From the NCBI RefSeq assembly GCF_008831285.2, contig NC_045151.1:4647544-4711543 (forward strand): DNA of 64,000 nt. The letters are read 5' to 3'. Under the pieces are notes generated by a model. The model had not been told where the DNA came from. It was given only the letters and a program-made list of their open reading frames with translations, and did not search any database. How positions within the stretch are numbered: position 1 is the stretch's first letter; each line of letters starts with the position of its first letter. Position numbers and translations under genes: made by a program. Of the stretch, positions 1-12,487 are shown one piece after another. The stretch is from Nymphaea colorata (lineage: Eukaryota > Streptophyta > Magnoliopsida > Nymphaeales > Nymphaeaceae).

Positions 1-245
1 CTTTGCCATTTTTAACTTGTCAAAGGATGGACAAGGACCCACCAGTGGCTTAGTGCTAATGTTGTTATATTGTGTATAATTCCGGTCTCATGGAGTCTTG
101 GGTGCAGCTGAATAGCCGTTTTCCCAAAGTCCAAGCCATGTGAAGCACAAAACCTATGCATGTTATACCTCATTTATTTTCAGTATAAACTCTATCATGT
201 ACGTCGCTCCTTTACCATCTACTAAATCACCTTTTGAGAAGAAAA

Positions 246-300
<55 letters not shown>

Positions 301-2577
301 CAGATTGCTAAAAACTGGAAACCTGACATTAAAAGGCAATCGCAATTAATAGCATTGTTGACCATTTATTGTGTTTTTTTTTATTTTTTTACCTCCACAT
401 ACGAGAGTGAATAAAATGAAGCCACCACCACATGAGCAGATATACAAAAGTTTAGGAGAAAAATCGAGGCTCATTTATAGGAATATATCCGAAGTTATGG
501 GGCTCAAATGAAAATTGTAAAAAGTAAAGTGGATAAATGGATGATGCGCTGCATGGGCTCCCACATGGTGCTCAATAATTTACACTCTCAAGAATGAGCA
601 ATGGTACGGGCACAGGTACTCACCATCGGAAAAATATCAGGAATCTTTTTTTCCTCAATTTTTACTTTATTTATCCACTTACTCATTTTTTAGAAATATT
701 TGCTAGTGGAAGATCCGGACATGAGTTCTAGTGGACCCACTATGACAAACCCATTCCCTACCCAAGAAAGAACTGAATAAAGTAAATGTGGTATCCAGAC
801 AATCTTCAGCAACACAAACAAGCTTTATGTTTTATCTCTTTTTTTAAAATTTTTTTGAAGAGTTGTTTAGCAATTGGAACATGAGTGTTATCAAGTTGTA
901 TTAAACTTTAGGATAGATTCATGAAACACTACCTTCATGATACACTTCTTATCCTATATTTATTTTTTTCATATCTGATTTTTCACATGATAGGTTTTGA
1001 AAATAACCAAACACATCAAAACTCTTGAGATAGTATCACTCTCATTTAAATTCATCAATCCTTCTGCACTAATGATTCCCAAAGGCAATATGGCCTCATG
1101 TAAAACAGAGTTTCAAAGACCAATCACTCTTGTCCAACAGATAGTATGTAACCTATTCTTGATTGAAGTTTGAAACTATTAATAGATCAATCTGGTTAAG
1201 TAATTCATATCTCACGATTATGGAAGTTGATATCAAGTTTCATGACTGATCCCATTTTAGAAATACAGGATTTGAATCTAGGTCCAAATGTGATTACAAG
1301 GAGCACCTAAAAGAAATGGATTTAAGTAATTGAAAATGTAATGCATATGATATATATTCAAGAAATTCAATAGCTTCTTTCTTTCATTAACTGAAATCCT
1401 AACTTTTCTTCTTGAAAGAAGCATGGATGGAGCCATGATATATTTAACTGCAGTATATATTGATCGAATATGAGGACTTTGAAACTGACTTATTGGCTGA
1501 TCAGTCAATTGGTTTCTAGATCACAAGGTACGACAATAGTTTTTTTCATCTTTGACATAAATAATATAAATAATAATAATCATTATAGTACTTCACCTGA
1601 TCTAACATAATTTATTCTTGAAAATATAAATCATAAATTGATCACCTTTTTGAGAATTTTATTTTATAAGTAAAACATGTAACAAAATTAATTAAATGTC
1701 TCATGGTCAAAGCATTCATTGCCGCATGCTTTTTTACTTGTGCGTATTGCTTCTAAATTTGAATAATTTTCTGCACTAGTGCAAGAACTATATCACCCAT
1801 TGTATAGTTCTATAACATCTAGTTTTTACTTGTGTGTATAGCTTCCAAATTTTTACTTATGTGTGTAATGTTGATATATTGAAACCTGAGTTTCTTTACT
1901 AATGCATATAATGTTGCCTGAAACATTATTTTACATTATCTTTCCTACTCACATATGTTCTTTCTATAAATTTGATTTTTGAAGGACAATTCCTAGTATT
2001 ATACTGAGCTAGCTAAGGGTTTGATAAGGGTGATCTCAAGGTCTAATACTGTTTTGCAAATGGGCGGTAGTAGGGAGTATCTCGAGTCTCAAAAACAAGT
2101 TTAGTAAAACCATGCTCTTTATCAAATCCAAAACCATTTATTTTAAAATTTTCAACTTCATAAAGTTCTTGAATATGTGAATGAGGTACGTGGCCTTTGT
2201 TCTTCACTTAGTTTGGACTTCGAAAAGATAGCTAGTCAGGATTACCCAAATCTCCGTGAGACAGTAGGCACAATGTAAGAACATTAGCAATAACACATAG
2301 GTCTTTTTCAGTGCATTGAGAAGCTTGAAAATGGAAAATAAAGCATCAATTCAGAAGGCTTGTAGATTAATTGTATTCCACTGTCCACATTTTTTTCTAA
2401 ACAAAAATACTGATTGTGACTTGGGATCATGTAACTGAAAGAGCTGAAAGACATCTTTTCCTTGCAATTAGAACCATGGGACTTGTTCTTGCAGTAGCGA
2501 TGAAGAAATCAGTACTTTTGCTTGCAATTAAAATAGAATTATACATGCCTTCTGAATTCTTGCTTCTTTTCCCATTT
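1..2577. repeat. Decayed tandem-array unit 1
   Basis: This is the first visible unit of a large diverged repeat array covering about 1-11.7 kb. Bases 1-245 match 2580-2812 and 10270-10512 (shared words include tgtgaagcacaaaa and ctactaaatca). Bases 360-595 match 2960-3185. Bases 1375-1712 match 4960-5275 and 9425-9715 (shared gatggagccatgata and acaattaattaaatgtc-like words). Bases 1780-2040 match 14800-15027, and 2150-2430 match 9955-10170. No coding region is supported inside it; the short ORFs do not resemble known proteins. Identity between copies was judged by eye. Confidence 0.7.
251..299. repeat. (TA)n(CA)n microsatellite
   Basis: An uninterrupted TA tract runs directly into a CA tract. 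The equivalent spot in unit 2 (2816-2911) carries a TA/GA tract instead, so the microsatellite position is shared by the repeat units but its motif has drifted. Confidence 0.95.
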
Positions 2578-2813
2578 TCAGATTCCCAATGGATTGACAA
2601 AGAGCCACCATTGTATTATTGCTAATATTTTTACATTGTGTATAATTGCCTGTCTCATGGAGTTTCGGTTGCAGCTAACTAACCGTCTTCCATAACTCCA
2701 AACCAAGTGAAGCACAAAAGCCTTGTTATACCTCATTTATTTTGCATATAACCTTATCATGTCTGTCTCCATCTTTACCTTCTACTAAATCAACTTTTTG
2801 AGAAGAAAAATCA

Positions 2814-2915
<102 letters not shown>

Positions 2916-5900
2916 ATGGCTAAAATTGGAAAGTTGTCATTAAAAGACAATCACAACTAATACCATTGGTGATGATTTATGTTGTCTTTTTTGACTTCAT
3001 CCATGCATGTTGATATACAAAAGCTTAGGAGAAAAATGGAGATTTATTTATTGGAATATATCCAAAATTACGAAGCTGAAATGAATAGTCTGAAAAGTAA
3101 AGAGGATAAACAGATTATGCCAAGAGAAAATGATGCGGTGCATGGTCTCCCACAATGGTGCTCAATGATGTCCACTCTCAAGTACCCGACCCGATCATCG
3201 TGGGTCCCAATGTACCTCCCTCTCCCCAGAGAAGAAGAAGATGGGGATTGATGTGAGCATCTCATTTACCTGCATTCCACCAGAGATGAGTGGATGAACT
3301 GCATGGAAAGCTAGCAGTCAGTAGTCGGTGGTGTTTTAATAAGCACGGGTACCAGGAATGAGAACCTGAATTAAGAAAGTGGCCTGCAGATTCCTATAAT
3401 AAAGCCTTCATTATATTTGATTCTAAGATTTAAAAGATCAGAACTGGTTTGTTTCTTGGCAGACCAACGCCATAATGATCATCAGAGGTGTACTTTTGCA
3501 TCATATTTTATTCTGATATGAAATTTCAGCTGCAAGTTTATATATCTCGATGAATGGTTGTCTTTATGAGCATTGATGGTGCACCATTTTGTGGTGAGCA
3601 ATGATGGAGACAGGCGACAGTTTTTTTGTAGTACAAAGAGTTGTTCGGAATGGAAACTAGTTGCTTCTCAGTCCCATCTTGTTTGTTGCGATAATGCCCA
3701 TTAGAACAGAAATGTGGATGGTTGTAGGTGGAGAGATTATGAACACCAACATTTGTGTTCAAATAGAAACAAGCAGTGGTCCACTAGTCATTAGGTTTCA
3801 ATAGTTTACGCGAGTGATCAAGTATCTCAACTTAATTAGTGTGTAGTTTCTCCAATTGTGATGACAAATTAAAAGGTTATGACACTGCCCTTTGAGAGCG
3901 CCATTGTAGACGTGATTTGTTCAAAATGAAATTTGAAGGCACGTAATTGGAATTCTCAACCTATATTTTGAAACGGAAGTACATATTTGCTAAAATAAAA
4001 TGAGATGTAAGATATGGTGAAGATTATTAGAATAATGGATCATACCGATTATTCCTATCCAGTCATTGCTTGACACACCCTAAATGTTGTCTATGAAGGT
4101 GTACATGGCTTCCCTAGATATAACAAGACTGTTCTCTTTTAGTTATTTCAATAATGAAAAATGGTTCAATAATCAGCCAGATTGGATTTGGATTGGTATA
4201 AATGCAGTGTGCTCTAGGCCAAATGCATGTCACATCATATTGTTGGGCCCTCATACACCCCTTTATGGGATTCTTTTTATTTTTTCAACAGTATGCAATA
4301 GTTTTTTAAATAGATTCATGAAATACTAAATCAGTGTTCATGTTGCCAAACACCCCTTTATGGGATTCTGTTTACACTAGTTTTGTCGTTGCTCTTTGTT
4401 TTTAAAGTAAAACTGTGTTAAGGGGATTTTTGGTCCTTTTGGACATGCGAGCATTCTTTTTCTATTATGCCCAATCTACCTTGCTTAAAAATTGGTTTTT
4501 GAAAGATTTAAAGCATGATGGGTGGGGAATCAAGGTCCCATCAAGGTCAAATGACTGAAAATTATGGACGCACATATGACAGGTGAACTTGGCAGATTTT
4601 TGTATTCAAAGTTTATAATAAGTTTATGACGTGTCCAGAAAGGGAGCGTACAAATGGCTATCATAGGGTGGTATCATGGGAAATGTATGGCCATCAAATT
4701 TGGGCTTCTTTAAAATGCATATAATCCTCAAAAATACATGTTTTGAGAGTATTGCATGTGATCCTTAATCGGATATTTCTTTTTCTCTTTTATTAGGAGA
4801 CTTTAATAAGATCTGTAAATTACATCGAATAAATTGGCATCGCTATAAAAAATAAATCATTGCAATAGGTTATGAAAATTACCCAACCACATAAAAATTT
4901 TGAGCTAATTTCACTCTTATTTTTATTTCTTTCATCCTCATGATGCTTCTTGTTTTAACAAAAATCCTGACTTCCCTTTGTAAAACAAGCTTAGATGGAG
5001 CCATGATACATGTAACTGCAGTATATATTGTTTGCCCATGAGGACTATGAGAAGTAATTTATTGGATGGTTGATCGATTTAGTTGGTAGTTCACAAGGTT
5101 CCACAGAGTTTTTTTTCTTCGGCGTAAAAACAAATTATATATTATTCTAGTACTTCACAAGGAATGACATATTTTTTTTGTAAAAATATAAATGGTACAC
5201 TGTTCACCTTTTTGAAAAAAATAATTATAAGTAACACCTTGTTAACCACATAACACAATTAATTAAATGTCAGATGATCATTTATATATATAAATTTAAA
5301 AATATTCTGCATATTGGTTTCATTTCTTAAATTTTTGTGGTAGTAAAAAAAATAAAAGCTTCAAAGATACTAAACAGGCTTAGAGTCTTTGATATGATTA
5401 AAAATTTAAGTGTTTTATCTTGCCAAATTAAATTTATAACAATATACGGTTCATGCGTATGTAAGTACGTAAAAAAATTGTAAGAGTTTTTTTTCTAATG
5501 AACTAGAAGAAAAATTTGATAAAAAAAATTGTTTAAACCGTATAAATTTATTTTCATTAATTCTTTTACCCATGTAGTAGGTCGACTGCAAGTCTGTGAA
5601 CCGACAATTTTTTAGTGACTTGAACGTTCTACATGGAATTAGATTCACCTACATATACGATTCAAATTCAATATATATGTAAGAGTACTAAGAAATTTGA
5701 CACGGAATTATATTTGGATTCTAGTTTCAAATGTAGAAATTTGATTGCACTTTTTAACACTCTGTTCTTGTGTTTTGTCAAGAATATATTCTAATTATTT
5801 TGACCATGATCAATGAAATTTGGCTTGATTCTTGTAAGTTTTGTACTCTTCTTTCTATATCAGTCCACTTAACTTAGAGGTACTACCTAGGTTGTGTTTG

Positions 5901-6524
5901 TGAACCAGAAAAACGAGATCCTCACATAATCTGTAAAACCTCATACTCATGCTGCACCTGGTAACATATGACCCAATTGAGACATGTAATTGGATTGAGA
6001 AAAAAAAGATTTGCTCGAGAAAGAAGCATAGCTTTGAGATCCTTACTACTGCTGAATTGCTACTAAAATCCACTTCTTGTCTAAATAGTAAACCCTATGC
6101 AATATGGATTTCCGATCCCAAATGGCTGCCTCAAATATGAGATCCGGTTGTTGGATATACCCTAAAATTCAAAGTTCTAACAAATGGTAGATCTAAGATA
6201 TTTGGATTTCAAATCTTCGAGAATGTCAAAATTAGTAGATGTCATGCCTGAAGGAGGAGTGGTCGGACAGATCCAAACGAGAATCTCGGATGGGACCCCT
6301 CCTGCCAATGTTGGATGGGCATTTGGTTGAGGGTTTGCTGACTGGAAAAGAGAGGCATTGTTTGCATGACACAAGCTATTTGAGAAGCCCCAAATCCTAA
6401 AAGATCGAATCTAAGATCCATGGATTTGAAATCACCTTCGATCTCCAATGCAACCAAATGTTGCCTAAATGTTTCTCAATGGCATCATAGTCATTCATTT
6501 GGTTGGTGATGCATCAATTTAGTA

Positions 6525-6610
6525 GTTGGGATGAGGGGTGGAGTTGGAGTTTTTTATGATGGGGCCAAACTATAGTTTCAAAATTTTAACGGAAATGTAG
6601 TTCACTTTTA
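6525..6610. repeat. Dispersed repeat, 'ggggtggagt' family
   Basis: This short stretch begins with a ggggtggagt word, followed by a T-rich run and 'aactatagtttcaaaatttta'-like text. Similar stretches occur at 54828-54915 and 61480-61650. It is probably a piece of a dispersed transposable-element family. Only fragments are present here, so the class cannot be assigned. Confidence 0.4.
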
Positions 6611-6886
6611 AAATTTTTGTTGAAAGTATTAAAGAATAATGATTTTGAGATGTTTCTATCAATTGCATAACTTGACCTTTTTTTTTATCTTTGATTCCAG
6701 TTTTGTTCTAAGTGTCCAGGTGGCCTTCACTTTCTTCAAAGAGATGCTCTCTAAACTGGTTGGTTCATTTAGTGATGTTAAGGAGTCACAAAAGTTTTCT
6801 TTTTACTATTTAATTTTTCTTAAAAAGAATGATTTTTTCATTAATCATGTAAACAATTCATTATCAACAAAATCTACATAAATGTT

Positions 6887-7155
6887 GCATCATGCCCTCT
6901 TGTAGGATTGTCTAAAATAAATCTCTGAGGGGATGATATATGGATTATGCAAGAGGGGATAAATGGTTTATGCCAAGAGGATAAATGGCTTATGCCAAGA
7001 GGGGATGATGCATCATGCCCTCTTGTAGGATTGTCTAAAATAAATCTCTGAGGGGATGATATATGGATTATGCAAGAGGGGATAAATGGTTTATGCCAAG
7101 AGGATAAATGGCTTATGCCAAGAGGGGATGATGCATCATGCCCTCTTGTAGGGTT
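6887..7155. repeat. 123-bp tandem duplication, about 2.2 copies
   Basis: The word gcatcatgccctcttgtagg starts at 6887, 7010 and 7133, an exact period of 123 bases. The first two copies look identical, while the third diverges after about 20 bases. Inside each unit, a shorter 'ataaatggYttatgcca' motif is itself repeated. The near identity shows this duplication is much younger than the surrounding array. Confidence 0.9.
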
Positions 7156-8070
7156 GTTTAAATTAAATCTCTTGACTTATTGTTACACCTGTCAGAGTTG
7201 TAGGAAGTGAGAAGGATTGCCGTAGCTGCTATCACGCAAGTATTTCTTTCGAGATGCTTTCAATTATCTCAGACTTTAGAAGATTTGAATCCTTGTTTAC
7301 CTTATGCCTCAAATTTAACGATCTCAAGCTGGAGGGGAGGGAGGTTGACTTGAGATCTATGATTTAATGTTTACAAAACTATAGTATTGTCATTGTATCT
7401 TTTACACATAAGAATTTAGTTGCCTCAAAGGGTATGGCAAAACTGGTTGGGTTTGGGACTTGTGAAAATGCAGTTCTTTAGTTCGATTTACATGGGTATT
7501 ATAAGTATGCGTCTTAAGTGGTGAAAAATGGCAGCTAAGTTGAAGGGTGCAGTTTTGCCATAGTTGATGCTGATGTAGTTCATGACCCATAAGGCAGGGA
7601 GCATGGAGAGGTTTTTCATCCTCTTTTCAGGATGGTAAGTTGCTAATTTCCTCCCACACATTCAAACAAAACATAAGATTTTCATTTAAAAAGAAAAAAA
7701 AAATCAATCATTCAAGCAAACCTCTCATTATGTGTAGGTGGATGGTTGTAAGTGCAGATTATGAACACCAGCCTTTGTGCTCAAATTGAAAGGGGCAAAT
7801 CAAAAAGTTATCAAGCTTGGCCTATGAGTGGGCCATTAAAGACTCAGTGGGTTAAGTGCACCGGTTTGTGCACATAACACATATATGCCAAAAAGAAAAC
7901 ATGGTAGGGGTTGAGATATTGTGGAAATTATCCAAAAAAAATATTTTTTAGTCCTGTAATTTATTTCAGTTTCTGTGTCTCTATAAAAAGCCTTTTTATT
8001 AACCAGGAGTAATTTGCTTTTGAGGAAATTTTCTGCCAACCAAAATGTAAATGGAGGAATTAGTGGAAGC

Positions 8071-8402
8071 ATGGAGGCAGGGGAAGGGGTGGAGCCATTA
8101 ACTCCTTCACCATCTTCACCTAGAGTGGTGGACCCGAGTTTGAAGTGTTTCTTAGCTTCATTGGCGAAGACACCCGAAAGTGTTTCATTCGAAAGTGTTT
8201 CATTCGACATCTTTATGAGAGCCTCGAGGAGCATGGTATTTCCACCATCATAGACAACAGAAAGTTGGAAAAGGGGCAGATATCAAGAAACTGCTTCAAT
8301 ACATAGAGAGGTCCAAGATCTTTGTCCCCATCTTATCCAAACCCTTTGTAGAATCAAAATGTCACTTGAAAGAGGTGACCAAAAGTGTGGAGGTCACAAG
8401 GT
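8071..8402 (+). pseudogene. TIR-domain relic of a TIR-NBS-LRR resistance gene
   Basis: TIR-NLR proteins are intracellular immune receptors; their N-terminal TIR domain is a signalling NADase. What is seen: an ATG at 8071 opens a Ser/Pro-rich leader. After a frame change near 8130 the frame starting at 8136 reads EFEVFLSFIGEDTR, the classic first TIR motif (usually FLSFRGEDTR, here with I for R), then HLYESLEEHGISTIIDNRKL and EKG. One G is missing from the run at 8273-8276. The next frame continues ADIKKLLQYIERSKIFVPIL, then SKPFVESK and HLKEV, the typical IExSxIxVPIxS block. A 15-base tandem duplication (8175-8204) adds five residues in frame. Homology stops at about 8400, where array repeat sequence begins. 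No NB-ARC or LRR follows. The L6-like subgroup of flax-type TNLs is the closest I can recall. Clearly a pseudogene. Confidence 0.85.
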
Positions 8403-8578
8403 TGAACAGTTTTTTTTTTTCTCTTAGGCATAACATGGTGAGACATATTTTCCTTGAAATATAAATCATAAATTGTTCACCTTTTAGAAAAATACATTTT
8501 TATAAGTAACAGCTCGTTAACCATGTAACGAAGTTAATCAATGTTTCATGATCAATGCACGTAATATACACACAAGTA

Positions 8579-8601
8579 CATATATATATATATATATATA
8601 A

Positions 8602-8648
<47 letters not shown>
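8579..8648. repeat. Interrupted (TA)n microsatellite
   Basis: Two TA tracts are separated by an 'aaatacata' break. It lies in array unit 3 just after the segment shared with 9425-9715; the other copy of that segment is also followed by a TA tract (9719-9751). Confidence 0.9.
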
Positions 8649-8649
<1 letters not shown>

Positions 8650-9716
8650 TCCAAAATATTTTAGATATTGGATTCATTTCTTTAATTTTTCATGGCAGTA
8701 AAAAACATAAAAGCTTTCAAGCTACTAAATGAGCTTACAGTCTTTGATTGATAATTCTTGTACTTCACAAGGTATGACATAATTTTTCCATAATTTTTCC
8801 TTGAAATGTAAATTATAAATTGTCCATGTAATGAAAAAAAAAACACAAACAGACACCCACACACATATATATATATGCATGTAGACATATATACAAAAAA
8901 TATTATAGATATTGGTTTCATTTCTTTGATTTTTCATGACAGTAAAAAAACATAAAAGCTTTAAAGCTACTAAACAAGCTTAGAGTCTTCAACTTGTTAA
9001 AAACTAGAATTTTAACTAGCCAGATTTAATTATATAACAAAACACTGTTAATGTGTATACAAGTGTGTAAAACAATTACAAGAGTTATTTTTCTAATGAA
9101 CAAGAAGAACATTTATAAAATAATTCATTTGAACTGTACAAATTTCTTTGTATGAATTCTTTAACCCTTGTAGCCAATATATTGTGAACCTATAATTTTT
9201 AGTGACTTCAACGTTTGATTACCTGCAATCTAGACAAATGTTATTTAATGAATCTCTTTTTTTTTCTTTAATGTATATATTGGTAGGTACGAGATCCATA
9301 AACAATCATTTAGTTGTTGATATTTCCAAGATGGATGGCTCAGAAATTTACCCAACCACATAAAAGTCTAAAGTTAATTTCTCTCTTGTTTAATTTTTTT
9401 AATCCTCCTGATGTTTCTTGTATTACTGAAATCCTAACTTTTTCTCGTTGTGAAACAGGCTTAGAAGGATCCATGATACATTAAGCCTGTGGACAATGAG
9501 AACTGAGTTATTGGCCGATTGATCGATTTAGTAGGGAGTTCACATGGTTGCACATATTTTTTTTTTCTTCGGCATAAAATTGTAAATTATATATCATTCA
9601 GGTACTTCACAAGGGATGGCATAATTTTTTCATAAAAATATTTTGAAAAAATTATTTTACAAGTAACACATTGTTAACCATGCAACACAATTAATTAAAT
9701 GTCTCATGATCAATGC

Positions 9717-9718
<2 letters not shown>

Positions 9719-9751
<33 letters not shown>
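9719..9751. repeat. (TA)n microsatellite
   Basis: A TA tract directly after an array segment ending in 'ctcatgatcaatgcaca', the same context as the tract at 8579. Confidence 0.9.
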
Positions 9752-9754
<3 letters not shown>

Positions 9755-10268
9755 GTGAGCGTTTTTTTTTTCTCGCCAAAAATTGCAGTGAATCTCTTGA
9801 GCCTTTTCCACCTCTAAAAAATGGTTTTGCATGAGTTGGAGAAAATTTGGAAAGTACATGTTGATGGTCTACTCAGTAAAGTAGACTAACTGAACAGTGG
9901 TACATATCTGATACTAATGACAATCTGTTGTATATCCTTCTCAGTCAGATCGAACGTCTTTATAAAGTTCTTAAATATGTGAATGGGGTATAGGAAGACA
10001 GTCAGTCAAGATTACCAAGCCTCCATGAGACAAGTAGACACAATGTCAGAACATTAGCAACCTCAGTCAATTGACAAGCTGAAATTGGAAAATAGGCAAG
10101 AAGTCAGAAGGCATGTAGATTAATTCTATCATCTGGTTTTTTTTGTAAGCAAAAGTACTGAATGTGACTGAAAGACACTGTTTTATTGCTATTGGAAACA
10201 TGGAACAATCAGTACTTTTGCGTACAATTACAAATGAATTATACATACCTTGTTAACTATTGCTTCCT

Positions 10269-11660
10269 TTTCCATTTTCAGCTTTCCAATGGATTGAGAA
10301 TGACCCACCACTGTCTTATTGCTAATGTTCTTACATTGTGCATAGTTGCTTGTCTCATGGTGTCTTAGGTGAAGCTGGCTAACTGTCTTCCCAAGGTCCA
10401 CATGAAGTGAAGCACAAAAGCCATGTTATTCCTCATTTGTTTTTCATATAACCTTATCATGTCTAACTCTCTCTTTACATTCTACTAAATCACATTTTTG
10501 AGAAGAAAAAACATTATATATATGACCGCTCTAGCTAGTTTGCTAGTCCTTTAAATGTGTCCACGATTACTCCAAGTTTTTCAACAGCACCATGGACCAA
10601 GGCTTAATTTTTAGTCTTGTAATTTTATTATAATTCTGATATTATCCTTTTCTGGAATTTGACATAGAATTGATATTGTATGGACTTTTTCAAATTTTGA
10701 TATTAATTTTCTCATTTTATTCACATTATTTAATCATATGAATCTCTTCTAAGCCCATTGATCATTCGTAACATTTGCTCACCAACACTCAAAAATTCAA
10801 GCTAGGGCGGCGCATTATTAATCATGAGATTTTTCTTAAAGCAAAGGACCCTAAAATTTATTTCTAACAAATTAAGAGATGACAATGTTAAATTACATCT
10901 TCGAGAGTCTGCCGGTAGCCATGCGTTGAAACATTTCTTTTAAAATTCATACAGATGTCCACATGGTACGGATGGTGAAGGGAACCATTTCCATGTCCCA
11001 ATCAATATGCAAGGGCGATATTGCTATGGAAGAATTTGATGGACATGGTTCCACGGAATGAAACAGAAGCATTGAGTTGCAGTCAATTCATTGAACATAC
11101 ATTTTGACGCTATAGGGGATGAAGCTAGCTATCTGTGAACATTTTCAGGAAACTGCATTTCTTGATAGAAAAGGAAAGAGAGCGGATTTTTGTCCACACA
11201 AAATTTAAAGCTTATGAGCGCTAAAGAGGAACAATAGGGAGGGCCGAATTAGGAAAAAGTCAGGTGAAATAGACACACCAATACCTTTCTCTCCCTCTCC
11301 TAAGGGAAGAAGATGATGGAGATTGACGTGAGCTGCTTATTTACCTGCTGCCAAAGTACGAGATATGTAATTTTAATTCAGTATTGGAGATGGATGGACC
11401 TGAATCAATATAAGGGGCAGCTTCACAAGACCTGGGTGGCTGTCTGTTTATATATTCAGTGCTTCTTGGAAAAAAAAAATTGCTGCATGTTTGCTGCTAC
11501 CCATGAAAAATGAATTGATGAACTGCACAAAAACTAGGAGTCACTAGTCAGTGGAAGGATGCAGGTGGTGATTATGAATGCCAACGTTTGTGCCCAAATT
11601 GAAACAATTGTGGATGTTGATAGTGGTGGACACGTCGTTAGACGTAGCAGGTGGAAGATT
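10269..11660. repeat. Decayed tandem-array unit 4 (partial)
   Basis: Bases 10270-10512 match 1-245 and 2580-2812. Bases 11300-11345 match 3235-3275 (gaagaagatg..gagattgacgtgag words), 11510-11560 match 3290-3330, and 11563-11612 match 3715-3770. The part from 10512 to 11290 has no counterpart I could find and no gene. The unit ends where the LINE relic begins. Confidence 0.55.
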
Positions 11661-11732
11661 GCAGGGGTTAGCCACTGGTGTGGAAGCCACTATCTACCTC
11701 CTATTGACTTGGGATCTGATTGTTTGCCATGC

Positions 11733-12086
11733 TTAGAATATGTGTCGCCACATGGAAGAATAGCCTGGGTAAGAGTTGACGATCCATGGGCTTGCGCAAG
11801 CTGTGTATTTGCTCCTTATCATATTTAAGTAAAGGGAATCAGTTTGCAAGGCTTTGCAAACTAAAGCTGCAAGAGATGCATGGTTAAAGTCAGTTAGCCT
11901 CCTCAGACCCATCATACCATTCTCTTTGGGGAGGCAAAGGCGGGACCATCTTACCAGATGGCTATTGCAGAAAATTTCTTTGTCTCTCTCAATGAAATTA
12001 GCACATGCCCACGCCCATTCAATTTTTTGAAGGATGGAAGGCAGGATCTTAAACACAAGCCCCCAATATGGTCTCACACAAAACAA
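11733..12086 (-). pseudogene. LINE (L1-type non-LTR retrotransposon) ORF2 C-terminal relic
   Basis: The minus-strand frame is open for 117 codons. It carries the conserved stretch that follows the reverse transcriptase in plant L1-type LINEs and precedes the C-terminal zinc-binding domain: a VRWSRLCLPKENGMMGLRR block (usually W..VCLPK..GGLGLR), then DFNHASLAALVCKAL, IRSKY and finally YSSMWRHIF (usually G.S..WR.I). The upstream polymerase core and the downstream Cys-rich part are absent. In an intact element ORF2 copies the RNA into DNA at the target site; this piece cannot. It stops about 400 bases before the copia relic on the opposite strand. Confidence 0.75.
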
Positions 12087-12487
12087 AGTTCTAGCTATTA
12101 GGGAACCAACTCATGCAATGAAGGATGGCCATATGAGTAAGGCAAACAAATCTGTTGCCAAGAAATCCAAAGATGTTGCTGTAAAATCTGTTGTCAAGAA
12201 ATCAGAAGATGCTGCCGTAAATTCAAAAGAAAAAAAATTCATCCAAATATATTTTTCTAAGGAAAGAGATAAAATAGGCATCACAAGTGGAGGCAATTTC
12301 TTGAATGTAATTAATTGTAAAAAATCAACTCCATCTTTTAGGAGTTCAAGTTGTACTTAATATTCTTCAAATAAAGGAACCTCTATCTCTCATTACAAAG
12401 TTGAGAAGAAGGATTGAGATGATTGGGGTCATAGGTGATTTCAGCAACGAGCCTCGTTAATTGTTTTCTTTGTTAATTTTTCTAGTT

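Larger units (their letters stand above)
7736..10268. repeat. Decayed tandem-array unit 3, with TIR relic
   Basis: It begins with the segment seen at 3715-3770 (here 7738-7795), carries the TIR pseudogene at 8071-8402, then two partial copies of the '4960-type' segment (8400-8560 and 9425-9715) and of the '5330-type' segment (8690-8745 and 8930-9215). It ends with 9955-10170, which matches 2150-2430. The internal doubling shows that further duplication happened inside the unit. Confidence 0.6.

Noticed and set aside
7836-8234. Minus-strand ORF of 132 codons
   Set aside because: It lies antisense over the TIR relic, whose plus-strand motifs explain the openness.
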